Made by a program: the position numbers and the translations under genes. From Chondrus crispus (taxonomy: Eukaryota; Rhodophyta; Florideophyceae; Gigartinales; Gigartinaceae), in the NCBI RefSeq assembly GCF_000350225.1, contig NW_005179090.1, positions 34,547 to 98,546 of the forward strand: a stretch of 64,000 bases of DNA. The letters run 5' to 3'. Below the pieces are notes generated by a model. The model saw only the letters and a list, made by a program, of their open reading frames with translations, was not told where the DNA came from and did no database searches. Below, one piece after another: positions 44,215-55,262 of this stretch. How positions within the stretch are numbered: the stretch's first letter is position 1; every line of letters starts with the position of its first letter.

Positions 44215-46094
44215 GGAGGGGGCCCCCAACCGCTTCGTCTCCGCATAATTAACACGTCGCGGTTAGGAACAGATGTCGCGGGCGGACGGACAAATGCACC
44301 CGACCGAGGGTGGCAAACGAAAGCACGAGACGCCAAAACGTATTGACCGTCAAGCTCATCGAACACCACCGACGTCGTCGACAAAGCGCAAAAAGCGAAG
44401 ACAGTACGGACTGTACAAGGAAAATGGCACGCCCTGGAACATCGAGTGCAGGAGGGGAGGATACGATCTCCCAAAAAACGCGAACGCGCCACGATAACAC
44501 CCGCCGATAGGGTGCTCGAATCGGAAAGCAAGAACGACGCCAAGACGTATGGACAGTCCAAGCTTACTACTATTACAACACACCAATACCATGCGGCACG
44601 AACCGCGGGCAACGCAATGTGTCGCGTAGTCACCAACGAGAGGCAGGAGGGCGACGCCACCCTCCTAGCCAGGAAATGACGCGAGCGGTCGCGACGAGCT
44701 CCACGCGTAGGGAGACTCATGATCCCCCGACCGCGCACGACCGAAGCGGTACCAATGGGAAAAGGGCGGGCCTAAAAGCTCCGCTGGAGTTTGTCGCAAT
44801 CGACATCCTCGGCGAGCTAATTATAACTAAACGAGGAAATCGGTATATTCTCGTGATCAGCGATCGATACTCGAAACTGGTACGAACCGTACCGTTGAAG
44901 AAGATATCAGCTGCGCACATCGCACAAGCCTTCGTTCACCATTGGGTATTCGTGTACGGACCGCCGGTCAAGCTGCTGTCCGACAATGGAACACAGTTCA
45001 CGACCCGGTTCTTTCAGAACGTCTGCCGAATTCTCGGCATACGCAATGTGTTCACGACTACGTACCACCCGCAAGCCAACGGCCAAGTTGAGAGGTTTAA
45101 CCGCACGCTGACTTCCGCGTTGCCAAATATATGTTGGAGAGCATCCCAAGGACTGGGACCTATTTAGCGACGCTGTGACGTTCGCCTACAACACGCAAGT
45201 TCATCGAACTACGAACATTGCCCCTTCGAGCTGGTGTTAGCTTGGGCGCCGAGAAGCATTGCGTTAAAAGCACAGCCAAGTTTGGAAGGATTTAGCTCGA
45301 ATCGAGCGTACTACCCGAAATGGCAGCCGTGGTTGGAAAGCCTGATGAAAGGCGCTGATAAGAGCCTGCGAAAAGAACAAGCGCGCTACAAGCGAAACTT
45401 TGACGCAAGGATTCGCAAGCCGAAGTATGACATCCCCTCAGGATCCTACGTTTTCGTCCGGAAGGAACAGGGGACCGCAACAGAACCTAGACACAAGCTG
45501 GCACAAGTTGCCATGGGACTGTATGCAGTCAAGAAATCAGATAAGAACACGGTTGTCATCGCCATAGGCGACCAAGAAGAGCGCGTGTCGCGAGATAGAG
45601 TCGAATTAGCCCCTAGTCCCATGGACTACATGCCGATATCAGGCCTACGACAGGCTCTACAATTCCTCAGCGGACGCGAGGGGAATCAAGAACGCGACGC
45701 GATGGAGAGTGAGGAAGGTCCTCCCACGCGAGCGCAGATGTTAGAGGACGAGGAAGATGTGGTCAGTCAAAACTCGTCAGCGGAGATACCGCAAGACCTA
45801 CGGAGGACAAGTAATTCAGAAGAGTTGGAGGAGTCGGAGAATCTTCAGGAGGGGGAAGAAATTAACCCCAGACGCGAGAAATAAAATGAGAACGACGAGT
45901 ACGTGATAGAAAATATCATCGATCACGGGTATCAAGATGAGGAATTAATCCTCAAGGTGAAATGGTATGGATATGAGAAGAAGGACGCGACGTGGGAACC
46001 AGTCGCATTATTGCCGCGCAGCGCAGTTGTAAGATATTTCCGAAGAAAGAAGTTACCCTTGCCGCCGCAAGTCGCGCGCGCACAAGCGGGGTAG
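44215..46094 (+). pseudogene. second chromodomain gypsy integrase, 5'-truncated
   Basis: 44215-44618 holds only basic, poorly conserved frames. From about 44770: LEFVAIDILGELIITKRGNR (first Asp intact), LLSDNGTQFTTRFF (second), YHPQANGQVERFNRTL (Glu). Two compensating frameshifts at about 45120 and 45225 hide DWDLFSDAVTFAYNTQVHRT. It continues to 45884, with RKEQARYKRNFDARIR and an acidic linker. After one stop, 45903-46094 is a chromodomain: ELILKVKWYGYEKKDATWEP. The sequence is clearly different from the gypsy-B integrase just upstream, so this is a related but separate family. RT and gag are absent. Confidence 0.85.
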
Positions 46095-49017
46095 CCTCTG
46101 TCAGAGGGTTGGCAAGTCAGAATAGGTACTGTGGGACGCAGTGCGAAGTTAGAAAACAAGGGTAGTCGTAGGAGTAGGGATCATAGGGGATGACGAGAAG
46201 GAGAGAGAAAGTGAGATAGGCAAGTCTGTGTCGCCCCCCCGCACATGGACGGAGCGGCGAGTGTCGCCCTGTCAAGAAATGAGGAAGTTATTGTAGTTTC
46301 AGGTGAAGACAATGCGCAAATTACGTATGATCACGCGTCGCAGTGGTGCGCACGTGAAGTGACGTTTGGATCAGGGATCCGCACCCGTCCGTAGGAACTT
46401 GAGAGGAAAATGTTATGAGGTTTTTTACGAGGGGACACAAGGCAATGCGTTACTTGTTTTCCAGGGTGTTTTGCTCCTTTTTGTTTCCATTTTGGGTTCT
46501 GTCCCGTTTAATTTTTTTATGTGAAGACAGGAACACAACCCCGCATCGCGGACACCGATCCGCAAGTCACTCGCCGAGAATTGGAAGACCGACATTGAAG
46601 CGAGGCCGTGACCGTCGGACCGTCAGTAGCGTGAGCGGCCTGGGCAAGTGCGCGATCTAACGCGCGAAACTATACTGTGCGAGGTAGACAAATAGTTTTG
46701 TCGTTCTTGCCTGCTTCGTCAGGAACGAAAGTCTACCCGACGTCCCCATCGAGGGGATCAAGTGTTTATCTTCAAGTCGTTTCTACTTCAGTCCCTGTTT
46801 TGTTTTTGTTGGTATTCCTTCTAGGTTGTGAGGTCGACGACACGACGCGACGCGGCGCATCCCGAATCGCAGCTCTACAAGGATAAGCGAAGACTGAGGG
46901 GGAAGTTACTCGAGAGGAAAAAAGGGGAGTGACAACTACCTGAGAACAACTCCTTTTGGAGGAAATCGTCACTCGACGAGCTAATTTGACGACACCAAGC
47001 TCACGTTTTCGGGTTTTATTTCGAACCCCGAGCGAACTATCATGGAGAATGTCCCGTTAAGAGGGACATTTAGAGAGATTGTGGGCGTGTGGATGAGTTT
47101 GCAGGCCTCTAGCACTCAGCAGTGCAGTATTAGACGTCACAAGCGAGAAGGTTGTCTTCGAAGAGGCGTAATGGCTCGTGTATAGCCCTAGAGAAAGGGG
47201 AATCAGGTTGAGAGCCGCGAGAGGGCATGGGGAAGTTTCAAGGAATGAGCGATGCGCGCCTCATAAGCACCAAGGCCTCACGACCCGGGGGTCACAAGCA
47301 CACTGTGCGTGACGACACGACCTGCCGGTGGCAGAGGTAGTCGCACGAGGACGTTGTGTGCCGCCAACACAACGAGGGACAAGTCATTCTAATGACTTAG
47401 GGACGAAAGCAAACCGCAGACGAGTGCATGGAAATACACGTGTGAAGCGGCCTTGAGATTATTAAAAAAAATAAATTTTAAGGAAAGCAGGAGCCGTCGC
47501 TGGGAAACGCACACGTTTGTTGTCACCAGACCCAAGCGCCGATCTTGCAACTTCGACAATTACAAGAGAACGGGAGCTTGATCCCCCCCACACACATACA
47601 CTACTTCCCAACCCGCCCCAGACACATTTGAGGATGTTTGTTTATGAACGTACAGTACCCCGACAATCAACAGAAAGGAGAGGGTACATGGATCAAGTTT
47701 CGACTACTGTACTGCGAGGGCTTTCCAAACATGTTGTGTGTAGCCGCCGTTCAAAGGAGGAGTACAAAGGGAAAGGGACGTTGACAGTTCCCCGACTCAA
47801 AGGCATTCTACACGATGTGGTGTACGCATGTCAATGACATTTGGACAGGGACCGTTCGAGATCGATTAACGGTCCGGTGCCCCAGAAGGGGGAACCACTT
47901 TAGAGGAACTACTATATTTTCTCGATGAGGGGTCGATACAGACATCGAGAAAGCTTGAGGATTATGAAGGAGAGGGGCCTGCTTGGAGGTGATAGGGGAT
48001 GTGCAACTGCAGTAGCAGAGGTGCACGAAAAAAGGAAAAGAGAAGGAAAGTGGAAAGAGGAAGATGCGACCGCGGCGACGGGGCGCATACACAAAAAAGG
48101 GAGGTTACCGGGCAACATGCCCGCGTCATCGGCAAAATTATTTTTGATGCCGTCAAGGTCGCGGACGCCCACAGAGGAGAACCGTTGAGCAGAAGCAAAC
48201 AGAGCTGCGTTATCGCGCATGGTTTTGTTCTGCAGCTCCTCGAGCGGAGGATGACGGCGGGCTACCCAAGAGGAATGGTAGCCCGGACGGAAGGCCGGCT
48301 TGGTAGGGTTGGTAACAGGGGGTAGACGGGGTATGGAAGGAAGACCCCGGGGCACTTCGGACTTGCGAGGAAAGCCCACACCCGGACGTCTACGGGTGGC
48401 ACTATCGTCCGAGTGTTCCGACGGAGAAGGGAGCATGGTATTTTCGTCTTAACCTTGCTAGAACGCCGCGCAGAGTGATTGACGATTGGGAAACACGGTC
48501 AGCAGCGGCAGGAGATTATACGATGGCTGGGCGTTGCGCAAGGGCGCTCAGAAGGGGGATATGTAGTGCAATACGCACCTGAAAAGGGGGGTGAAAAGAA
48601 AGGAAAATATTTGGATATGAAAAGTAGTCCGGGTTGGGAGACACACGTGTGAATAATTGCACAGTTTTAATTTTTAATTATTTTATTTTATTTAGTTAAT
48701 TAGTTGGCATTAATTTTGCTGACATTATATTAGATCTACCCTTCCAGAGTGGTCAAATTTGGAAATCGTTTCTGCCACGTACGATTACAGCCCACAAAAC
48801 ATCATCATTTTTTTGAAGAAAGTGACCAGATGTCCATGGACGGAGTTTTACAGCTCATCACGCAATCCCACTGTTTGGATCCAAATATATCTGGACATAT
48901 GGCCTTTCAAAGAAAGAGTGCCAGGAGGTGAAAATTTGCTCAAATGGTCTAATTTGAAAATGACGAAAATCGATCTGTAGAAGGTAGTTTATCTCAAAAA
49001 ACACTTTCAGTATGGCT
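46095..49017. other. no recognised gene; probable 3' remains of the chromodomain element and unassigned DNA
   Basis: Begins with G/A-rich tracts (46185-46215; 46915-46937) that could be polypurine tracts, and a C7 run at 46233. TGTCG (46228) and CGACA (47661-47665) could be LTR ends of a 1.4-kb LTR, but without a second copy this is a guess. The 174-aa minus frame at 48436-47912 and the 106-aa plus frame at 47517-47837 are not recognised. 48640-48760 is very AT-rich. 48743-48990 contains a diverged direct repeat (GGTCAAATTTGGAAAT / GGTCTAATTTGAAAAT). Confidence 0.35.
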
Positions 49018-51095
49018 TTGGGACAAGGCAGCATCAGCAAGAGTCGTCAGCCCTGCTAGTCCATCACTTCCCTTGTTTCCATCCCTGACAAAATTCTCTT
49101 TGTCAAACCCAGATCTGACCGTATCTGAAATATTCGTCTTGCTCCGTTTACGAGAGCGCTTCTCTGTTTGAACATTCAGCTTTCTCTGTGCCCTCGCTGC
49201 AGCCTCCGCGCATTTTTAACTGCCCTTCTCGCCTTATCGGCTTCTTTCAGAGCACGCAAAGCCCTCTTTTTTCTGCAATGGCAGCTTTTTTTGCCAACTT
49301 CTGTTCTAATGCCACTCGTTTCTGCATCTCTTTCATTTTTCGAGCGTTCTCCTTTTCAATTACGTTTTGTGCCTCCCTCTCAATCCGTGCCTTCTTTGCC
49401 TCAATAACCTCGCCATGTGTGAGGTACAGGGCTGGTGTTCCAGATATTAGGGCAGTATTACGCTTGCGGGTCTGTCTGTTTTTAAGACTACTGTTTGTTG
49501 TTGAATCGTCCTTTGAAGGGCCCAGACTCATCAGTATACTTTTCACGGTCTGTTGCGTCCTCAGCAGTACCTGCACATCTCGAAGCTTCGTGGAAGCTCC
49601 ATCAGGTCCGTGCACAATTCCCATCAATCTCTGGTACGTAGTGCTGTCAGAGCGGCGCTATTGCACTGTGGGAAGCCTAGAGGCGGGCCCGCAACACTCA
49701 ATCCTACGGAGCTGCTCTTTCCCCTCCTCTTTCACACCATCACTATGAAGCTTGAACCGCTCGGCAAATTTAAAATCCATTGGCCAAAGACCGGTACTCT
49801 TGAAAGACTCTTGAACGTCTTTCACAGTGATACCTTCGTACCCGCGAACGGCGCACATGAGCTTAATTTGTATGGCCTTTGTATCGGTTGGCCGGAGTTT
49901 GCAGAGACCGCCTCTTGATTCTCTGACTATGCTTTGAAACTTTTTGTTAACGTACTGGTGACAAGGTTGCAGTATATGAGAGGTGGATGAGGGGCTTTGT
50001 AGGACCTGGCAGTTTTTCCTCACCGCCAACTCGAGCCATTCAATACCATTGCGAGAGCTATGACCATCTAAACATAGAAGATAGGGAGCTGATCTAGGGA
50101 CCGTTTTTCGAACGAATCGGTCTAGGTGCTCAATAAATTTTGGAATTATATCCATCTCCATTGATCCATTCTCTGTTGTGCACACATATCCGTCGGTCGG
50201 AAACCATTTGCCTTCTCCTAGTTTAAACAAACTAGAGCCTTCTACTTTGTACCTGTCCTTACGCAGAGGTAGAAACCATCTTGACATCACATTTTTTCCA
50301 GCCACGATGACAAAAGGCGGGGCAACTCTTCCTGAGGCAGAGACTGCAATAACAGCCGTGACATGCAATCCGGGTCCTTGATTTGTGGTGACTGATTTAA
50401 AACCACCATGGTGTGTGCTTGCAGAGACGAAAGCCTTAACTTTCTTGCCGTACTCTGCACTTACGGAGGTTTCATCCATATTCCAAATGCGTTCCGGGTC
50501 ATGTAACGTACCAGGAAAATCTCTATCCACTTGCCTCAAAACATCAGCATATGTTTTGACGTGTCCATAGTTCTCACCTTGTAGCCTTGCTATATCCTTG
50601 TTTTCGGAGTTGCGGTATGTAATGTTTCTATTTCGAGCTCTAAAACTGCGTACAACATCTTCATACGGAAAGCCATCATAATATTCATTGCGTCCATCAC
50701 ACGCGATGCGGGCCATTAAACATTTAACGTCTAACTTTTCAGCAGCGAATCCCCTTGATGCAGCATAGATAAGTCGATCACAAATCATAGACTCCTCCTC
50801 GCATGTTATTACGCGACGCTTCCCGGCGCGATGCTTCGCAGGGTTCAGCATTTTTTTCAGAAGTTGATCCTCTTTGCTTCGAATTGCTCGTCTAATGCGG
50901 TAGTAGATAGCATAGCCAGGGTGACTCCAGTCTGAGAGCATACATCACGGGCTGAAATTTCGGAGCTGGATTGAAGGAGGTCAACGGTTTGTTGGCGTGC
51001 GGAGCGCCGTTCCTCGTCTCGATTGTCTCTTTTACGACATTTTGCCGACTGACGGCGCATGGATTCTGGCATATTAATCTGGGGAAAGTGGCAGA
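49018..51095 (-). pseudogene. pogo-like (Tc1/mariner superfamily) transposase, copy 2
   Basis: Minus strand. N-terminal helix-turn-helix piece (about 51095-50860): MPESMRRQSAKCRKRDNRDE, then SARDVCSQTGVTLAML. A frameshift near 50930 leads to the 427-aa frame 50941-49658 with the core: IWNMDETSVSAEYGKK (D156), LLCLDGHSSRNGIEW (D292), SHILQPCHQYVNKKF (H328 where the third Asp is expected, 35 residues after D292). Another frameshift near 49660 leads to a C-terminal coiled coil (49627-49247, for example NVIEKENARKMKEMQKRVAL). It is much better preserved than copy 1 at 5714 and only distantly related to it. Confidence 0.85.
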
Positions 51096-52667
51096 CAGTA
51101 GGTTTTGGTGTGTGCGGAAGAGGATCAGAATTCAAGTCTTGTTTATTTCAGTTATGAATCGAAAGCGGAATCGAAAGGGCGGGCATTGAAGATCCGAATT
51201 TGGATTTGGTATTGGTGTTTAGGTTCTTGCAGTAAATGGTATACTGTTGGCGCCAAAGCCGCCTCGCTGGATACACTGTGCAGCCGCAAAATGAGAAGCA
51301 CGTTGCTGAGGCAACGCGAAATTTATATATTGTTGATGTCAACATCAATTGTGCCAACAATTGTTGCTGTGCAGCAGCATACCTTGGATATGCCAGATTT
51401 CTTAATTAGACCATTTTTCTCATTACACCATTCTAGAAGGGTAGGATCTAGCGCCGAGAGCTACTGTAGTGGTTCCGGCGGGGCGATATATACCCTAGCC
51501 CTCTGACCACCTAGTCAGTAAAGGTAACCCGAGTTGCCAGAGTTGAATATCGCCTTGGTCGAAGTCCGTCTTTCCCAAGACGCTCCCTTTTACCACAGAT
51601 TACGTTATCCTTTGCGCTCTGGGGTTCCCTTTTCTTTTTCTTTTATTTCCCTATTCTTTTCTATCTCTACCTCTAATTTTCCCTTAATTGTGTTGGTTCC
51701 ACTGGAGTTGGTTGCGACCGATCTGGTGTAGGTGGTTTAGCCATCGGGCAACACGTTGTGTAGCGCTGCTACTGTTTCAAGTTCCGTCGGAAGGCTGTTG
51801 CAACGACGCCTCCGTCGAAGGTCTTACTGTATAAGACAGAGTTGGTACCGCCTACCGCGATCGCGATCGCGCTGGTGAGGGTGCTTTTAGCCATCGGGCA
51901 ACACGTCGGTAGTAGCATTGCTACACGGTTACGATCCCGTCGGGTAGTGCTGAACAAGCCCCCGTCGAAGACCTTGAATTACACACAAGGTGCTGAAGAC
52001 GCTCGTCGAGCATTGGCCTTACAACCCAGCGAACCGCGGTTACATCCTCGTAGACAAGCCCAACCCGCACTCGTCGAGCGCTCAAGTCTTCACAAGTCTC
52101 TACCACCATTATCCTCCCGGGCCGGGCATCTTTCCTTAACCCCCCCCGTCGGAGTTGAGCTACCGTGGGCCGCAAGCCCACACAAGGGGAAAGGGAGTCT
52201 CGAACGCTCCGTAGCCGGTGCCATCGGCAGTGGTTGTTGCTGTTGTTGTTTTTCTTCTTTTTGTTTGACCGTCGGACTGTGTTCGCGGCCTGCCAGGCAC
52301 ATTGCACTACAGGGATTTCACTCCATTTCATTGAAATTTTGGCTGGTGCCGATCAGGAGGGGGACATGGTAAAAACGTTTCCTTTAAGGGCGGGACTTCT
52401 CATCTCGGACACGTTTTTTTTTGGGGGGGGGGGGAATCGGTCATTCGCCCTCCATCATCGAAACAAAATGTTGTGTCCCCTCCCTCGATCGAAACAATAT
52501 TATGTGCCCCGTCAGACCGAAAGATTTTGACCCTGTCCCCCTCCCAATCTCAAAATGACCCAAAAAGCAAAGCTGTAAAATATCGAGGGGCCAATCAAAG
52601 CTCGCCAAGTTCCTAAAAACTTTAGCACGTTAAACTCACCGGCGGGGATGCTTGCTCTATTGACATT
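51096..52667. other. no gene; contains a diverged 150-bp tandem duplication and homopolymer tracts
   Basis: TTTAGCCATCGGGCAACACG occurs at about 51738 and again at about 51889, each followed by related text ending CGTCGAAGRYCTT, so a unit of about 150 bp is duplicated. Between them lies GCGATCGCGATCGCG. A GATATATACCC stretch near 51486 is TATA-like. T9 and G12 runs occur at 52418-52436. The 176-aa plus frame at 51842-52372 overlaps the duplication and is not taken as a gene. Confidence 0.45.
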
Positions 52668-52722
52668 TAGAATCCGGTTTGCGTAAGCTCACTAATAGTG
52701 AGCTTACGCAAACCGGATTCTA
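52668..52722. repeat. perfect 55-bp palindrome made of two transposon ends head to head
   Basis: Two 27-bp arms around a single A, with no mismatch. The right arm is the left terminal repeat of the Harbinger-like element (GAGCTTACGCAAAC at 52700-52713); the left arm is the same end pointing the other way. Confidence 0.93.
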
Positions 52723-52963
52723 CAGAATTCTGCAAATAATTCTGCAAAAACATTACACTGAACTGCATATACAGAATTCTGCAATCATGCCATGACAAAA
52801 AATGCGGAATTGTGAGATTTTAGTGAAGAGGAATTCTGCATGGTCGTGAGAAATGATAGGGACAGGTGTCGTTAAATTGGCGGGAGTTCGCGATAATGCA
52901 TGCATGGTAGAAGGTTACTCACTCGTGTTGTCGCTACAAACGTATACGCCATAGCACACAACG

Positions 52964-53823
52964 ATGTCTGAAGTAGTTGGTTCGGAAACACAAGATCCAG
53001 CCCCCACCAAAAGTGGTAGGCAATCACGGTTCACACCGCAACAGGACCTCGCCATTTTCCGTGAGGTAGCCGCTGTTCGAGCTCATTTGGCGGAGTTCGG
53101 TGAAACGAAGAAGAGATTTGCTACTGCGGCGGAAAGATTGCGTGAGAACGTACACTTAGTAGAGTAAGCTGGGTGGTTGACCGTCGGTGGAAGGTTCCCT
53201 AGCTTGGTCCCTCCCCCGCCGGCGGTCGCTCCCTATATTTATCGTACAAGTTAATTAACCGTCTACAGTTGGGAGAGTTGGCTGACCTTTTGATGACATT
53301 GAGGGAGGCCAGAGATGATTGGGAAGCACAAAAGAAAACTGCGAAATTAGCAGAGAAAAGAAAAGAAGAAGACAAGGAACGCATGGGTCGCGTATTGATG
53401 GTTGCAGCGCAAAAGCGCAAGTCATCGAAGGACTCGGAAACAGAAGATGGCAGCTGCGGAAATGGGAATGGTGCTGTTATACTAGACGAGGTAGAAAGCG
53501 AAGCGCATATTCGTAGCACAAACGGCAGCGCGAGAAAGAAGAAGAAAGCGAAAATGGCATATGGTGCTGATGATAGCCTTGATGCTTTGGGAGAGCACAT
53601 GAAAGACGCTGACCTCGCCCGAATCTCGCTTGAGAGAGAGCGTCTTCAATTTGAGCGCGACATGGCTGAGAGCGGTAGAGAAGAACGCTTGCAGGAGCGC
53701 CTTGAGCGTCAGAAGGAAAGAGAAGAAGAACGGCGAGAGCGTCGGGAGGAACGCGTAGAACAGCAAAAGCCCGAAGTGGAGAAGTTCAAGGAACTCATAG
53801 AGGCCTTCGCGAGAAAAAAATAA
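52964..53823 (+). CDS. Myb/SANT-like DNA-binding protein of a Harbinger transposon, one intron
   Basis: Exon 1 (52964-53158) starts MSEVVGSETQDPAPTKSG and reads a trihelix/SANT-like RFTPQQDLAIFREVAAVRAH. The frame is then stopped and resumes at 53269 (LGELADLLMTLREARDDWEA), continuing to TAA 53821. An intron 53159-53268 (GTAGAG...CTACAG) keeps the frame; the more canonical donor GTAAGC at 53164 would shift it. The C-terminal half is Lys/Glu-rich with a basic patch (ARKKKKAK) and a long coiled coil (LQERLERQKEREEERRERRE). In PIF/Harbinger elements such a protein helps the transposase reach the nucleus and the ends. If the intron is wrong, the gene is broken. Confidence 0.6.
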
Positions 53824-54286
53824 ATCTGACCATGTGGTACATGTAGAGTAGGTCGCCTTCTATTCAGTACCAGTAGTACCCTTGGAACTGTGTACCAGGC
53901 TGGTTGTGTGGTAGTTCGGAGGAGGGGAGCAGAGCGCTTAGGGGAGGAGGAGGAGGAGGAAGAGGTGTATGTGCGCGAGGCGGAGGGCGGTGGACATGGC
54001 GGCATTGCGGATGAGGAGTCAGGGGAGGAGGGGCGGAGTTCGGCAATGAGCGCGGGGAGGAGGACGGTGTTGGGTGAGGAGAGACGCTGCGGGGAAGGAG
54101 AGGGACGACTTGTAATTTGAGGAAAACCCACCTCGACCGGAACACATCCCTCTCGCTTCTCCCTCCTCTTCGTCTTCTTCGTCTTCGCCTCCTCCCTCGC
54201 CTCCTACCTCCCTCTTCGCCTTCTCCTTCCCTCTTCGCCTCCTCCCTCGCCTCCTCCCTCCCTCTGCCCCTTCAACCACCCTCGCC
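53824..54286. other. purine/pyrimidine-rich low-complexity region
   Basis: 53925-54060 is G/A-rich on the plus strand (GGAGGAGGAGGAGGAAGAGG), 54140-54286 C/T-rich with CTTCGTCTTC and CCTCCCTCGCCTCCTCCCTC-type repeats. Long frames here are composition artefacts. Confidence 0.6.
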
Positions 54287-54463
54287 ATGACGAACGCCGT
54301 CCCGCGCAAGCCACGCAAGCCGCACAACACGCGCCTCACAGGCTACTACGGCCTCTCAACGCCAGCCGCCACCCCGTCCTCCCCGCACATACATCGCGGC
54401 GAGGCGGTCGTACGAACGGTCTGCATGGCAGCACCTTTCCACTCTCGAACATTAGATAATTAA
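54287..54463 (+). CDS. short hypothetical frame after a pyrimidine-rich leader
   Basis: 58 codons from ATG 54287, start MTNAVPRKPRKPHNTRLTGY, end SRTLDN. The ATG follows about 140 bp of C/T-rich sequence and CTTCAACCACCCTCGCC, which looks like a host-gene 5' leader. It may be the truncated 5' end of a host gene captured by or broken by a transposon. No family recognised; chance is possible. Confidence 0.3.
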   Translation: MTNAVPRKPRKPHNTRLTGYYGLSTPAATPSSPHIHRGEAVVRTVCMAAPFHSRTLDN

Positions 54464-54768
54464 ATGGGCAGCTCCGCTCTCCACCAACCTCCGTCACACC
54501 AGCCTCGTGGCAACAAATTTCCGTCCTTGCATCAAAAACAATTAACTGACCAACTCCGTTCGGTACTAATCTTTGTTAAACTAGTCTCCTGGCACCACTT
54601 TCCATCATTGAGCACAAAAAATAAATGAACAACTCCGCTCGCTGTCAGTTTCCCTCTGACAAGACTAAAGCGTTATAAAAGCAATATTTTCTATGATTCA
54701 CACATGTAGTAAGATCGGGAGGCCGGCAATCAAAGTACCTCGAGATTTAGTTGCGGTAGAGGCAATTT
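54464..54768. repeat. diverged minisatellite, about 83-bp unit
   Basis: Units start near 54466 (GGGCAGCTCCGCTC), 54550 (ACCAACTCCGTTC) and 54628 (GAACAACTCCGCTC), and share CTCGTGGCAACAAATTTCCG / CTCCTGGCACCACTTTCCA and CAAAAAACAATT-like text. About two and a half copies. The remaining bases to 54768 show nothing. Confidence 0.5.
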
Positions 54769-55262
54769 CGAAAGTTAGATAACAGAATGGACGCCAGGTA
54801 TATCATGCCCACGGGGTGTTCGCGAACCTTCATTTTCCGTTTGAAATCGATTGCGGAAAATTGTAGCTTCACTTCTTTAAAAATCCATTCCACACTAATC
54901 CGCACTCACGACATTGTCTTGTTAAATGCAGACTGGGCAGGAGAGATGTTGGAGCCCTGAAAAGGTACATCGACAAACCACCGCTGGTTGTAGCCAGAGT
55001 TGCCATATATGCAGTACTGCTTTCCTTCCACCAATAACACTCTAGGAAGAATATCGTCCATTTTGTTGCCTGCATATAAAGTCCAGTCATGTCTTCTACC
55101 TTCTAATGGACCATACAAGTGCTGTATGAGACCATCTGGTGTGTTCACAGCTTGATATTTGACAGCGTGCTTGCGCTTATGTCCATTATAACCGACACGC
55201 TGAGCCAGACTTCCGCTCGGACGGGCGATCCCTAAAACGGTACCATCTATAAATCAGACGCA
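54769..55262 (-). pseudogene. PIF/Harbinger (HARBI1-type) transposase fragment
   Basis: Minus strand: IDGTVLGIARPSGSLAQRVG then YNGHKRKHAVKYQAV (55260-55150, first Asp in IDGTV), NTPDGLIQHLYGPLEGRRHD (second Asp in GRRHDW), IYGNSGYNQRWFVDVP, and FNKTMS. A frameshift then leads to VRISVEWIFKEVKL. This is the DDE_4 pattern: DGT, HKRxH, G-P-x-G-R-x-HD, GDSGY (here GNSGY, so Asp to Asn), and the Glu in R-x-x-V-E-x-x-F. Above 55262 the gene is unreadable. It moved the surrounding element together with the SANT protein. Confidence 0.78.

Noticed and set aside
47912-48436. 174-aa minus-strand frame
   Set aside because: No recognisable domain, low-complexity tail, between decayed elements; left unassigned.
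51842-52372. 176-aa plus-strand frame
   Set aside because: Built on the 150-bp duplication and ends in a T/C-rich tract; no domain.
53864-54339. Pro/Ser/Arg-rich frames on both strands
   Set aside because: Simple purine/pyrimidine repeats keep all frames open; not evidence of a gene.
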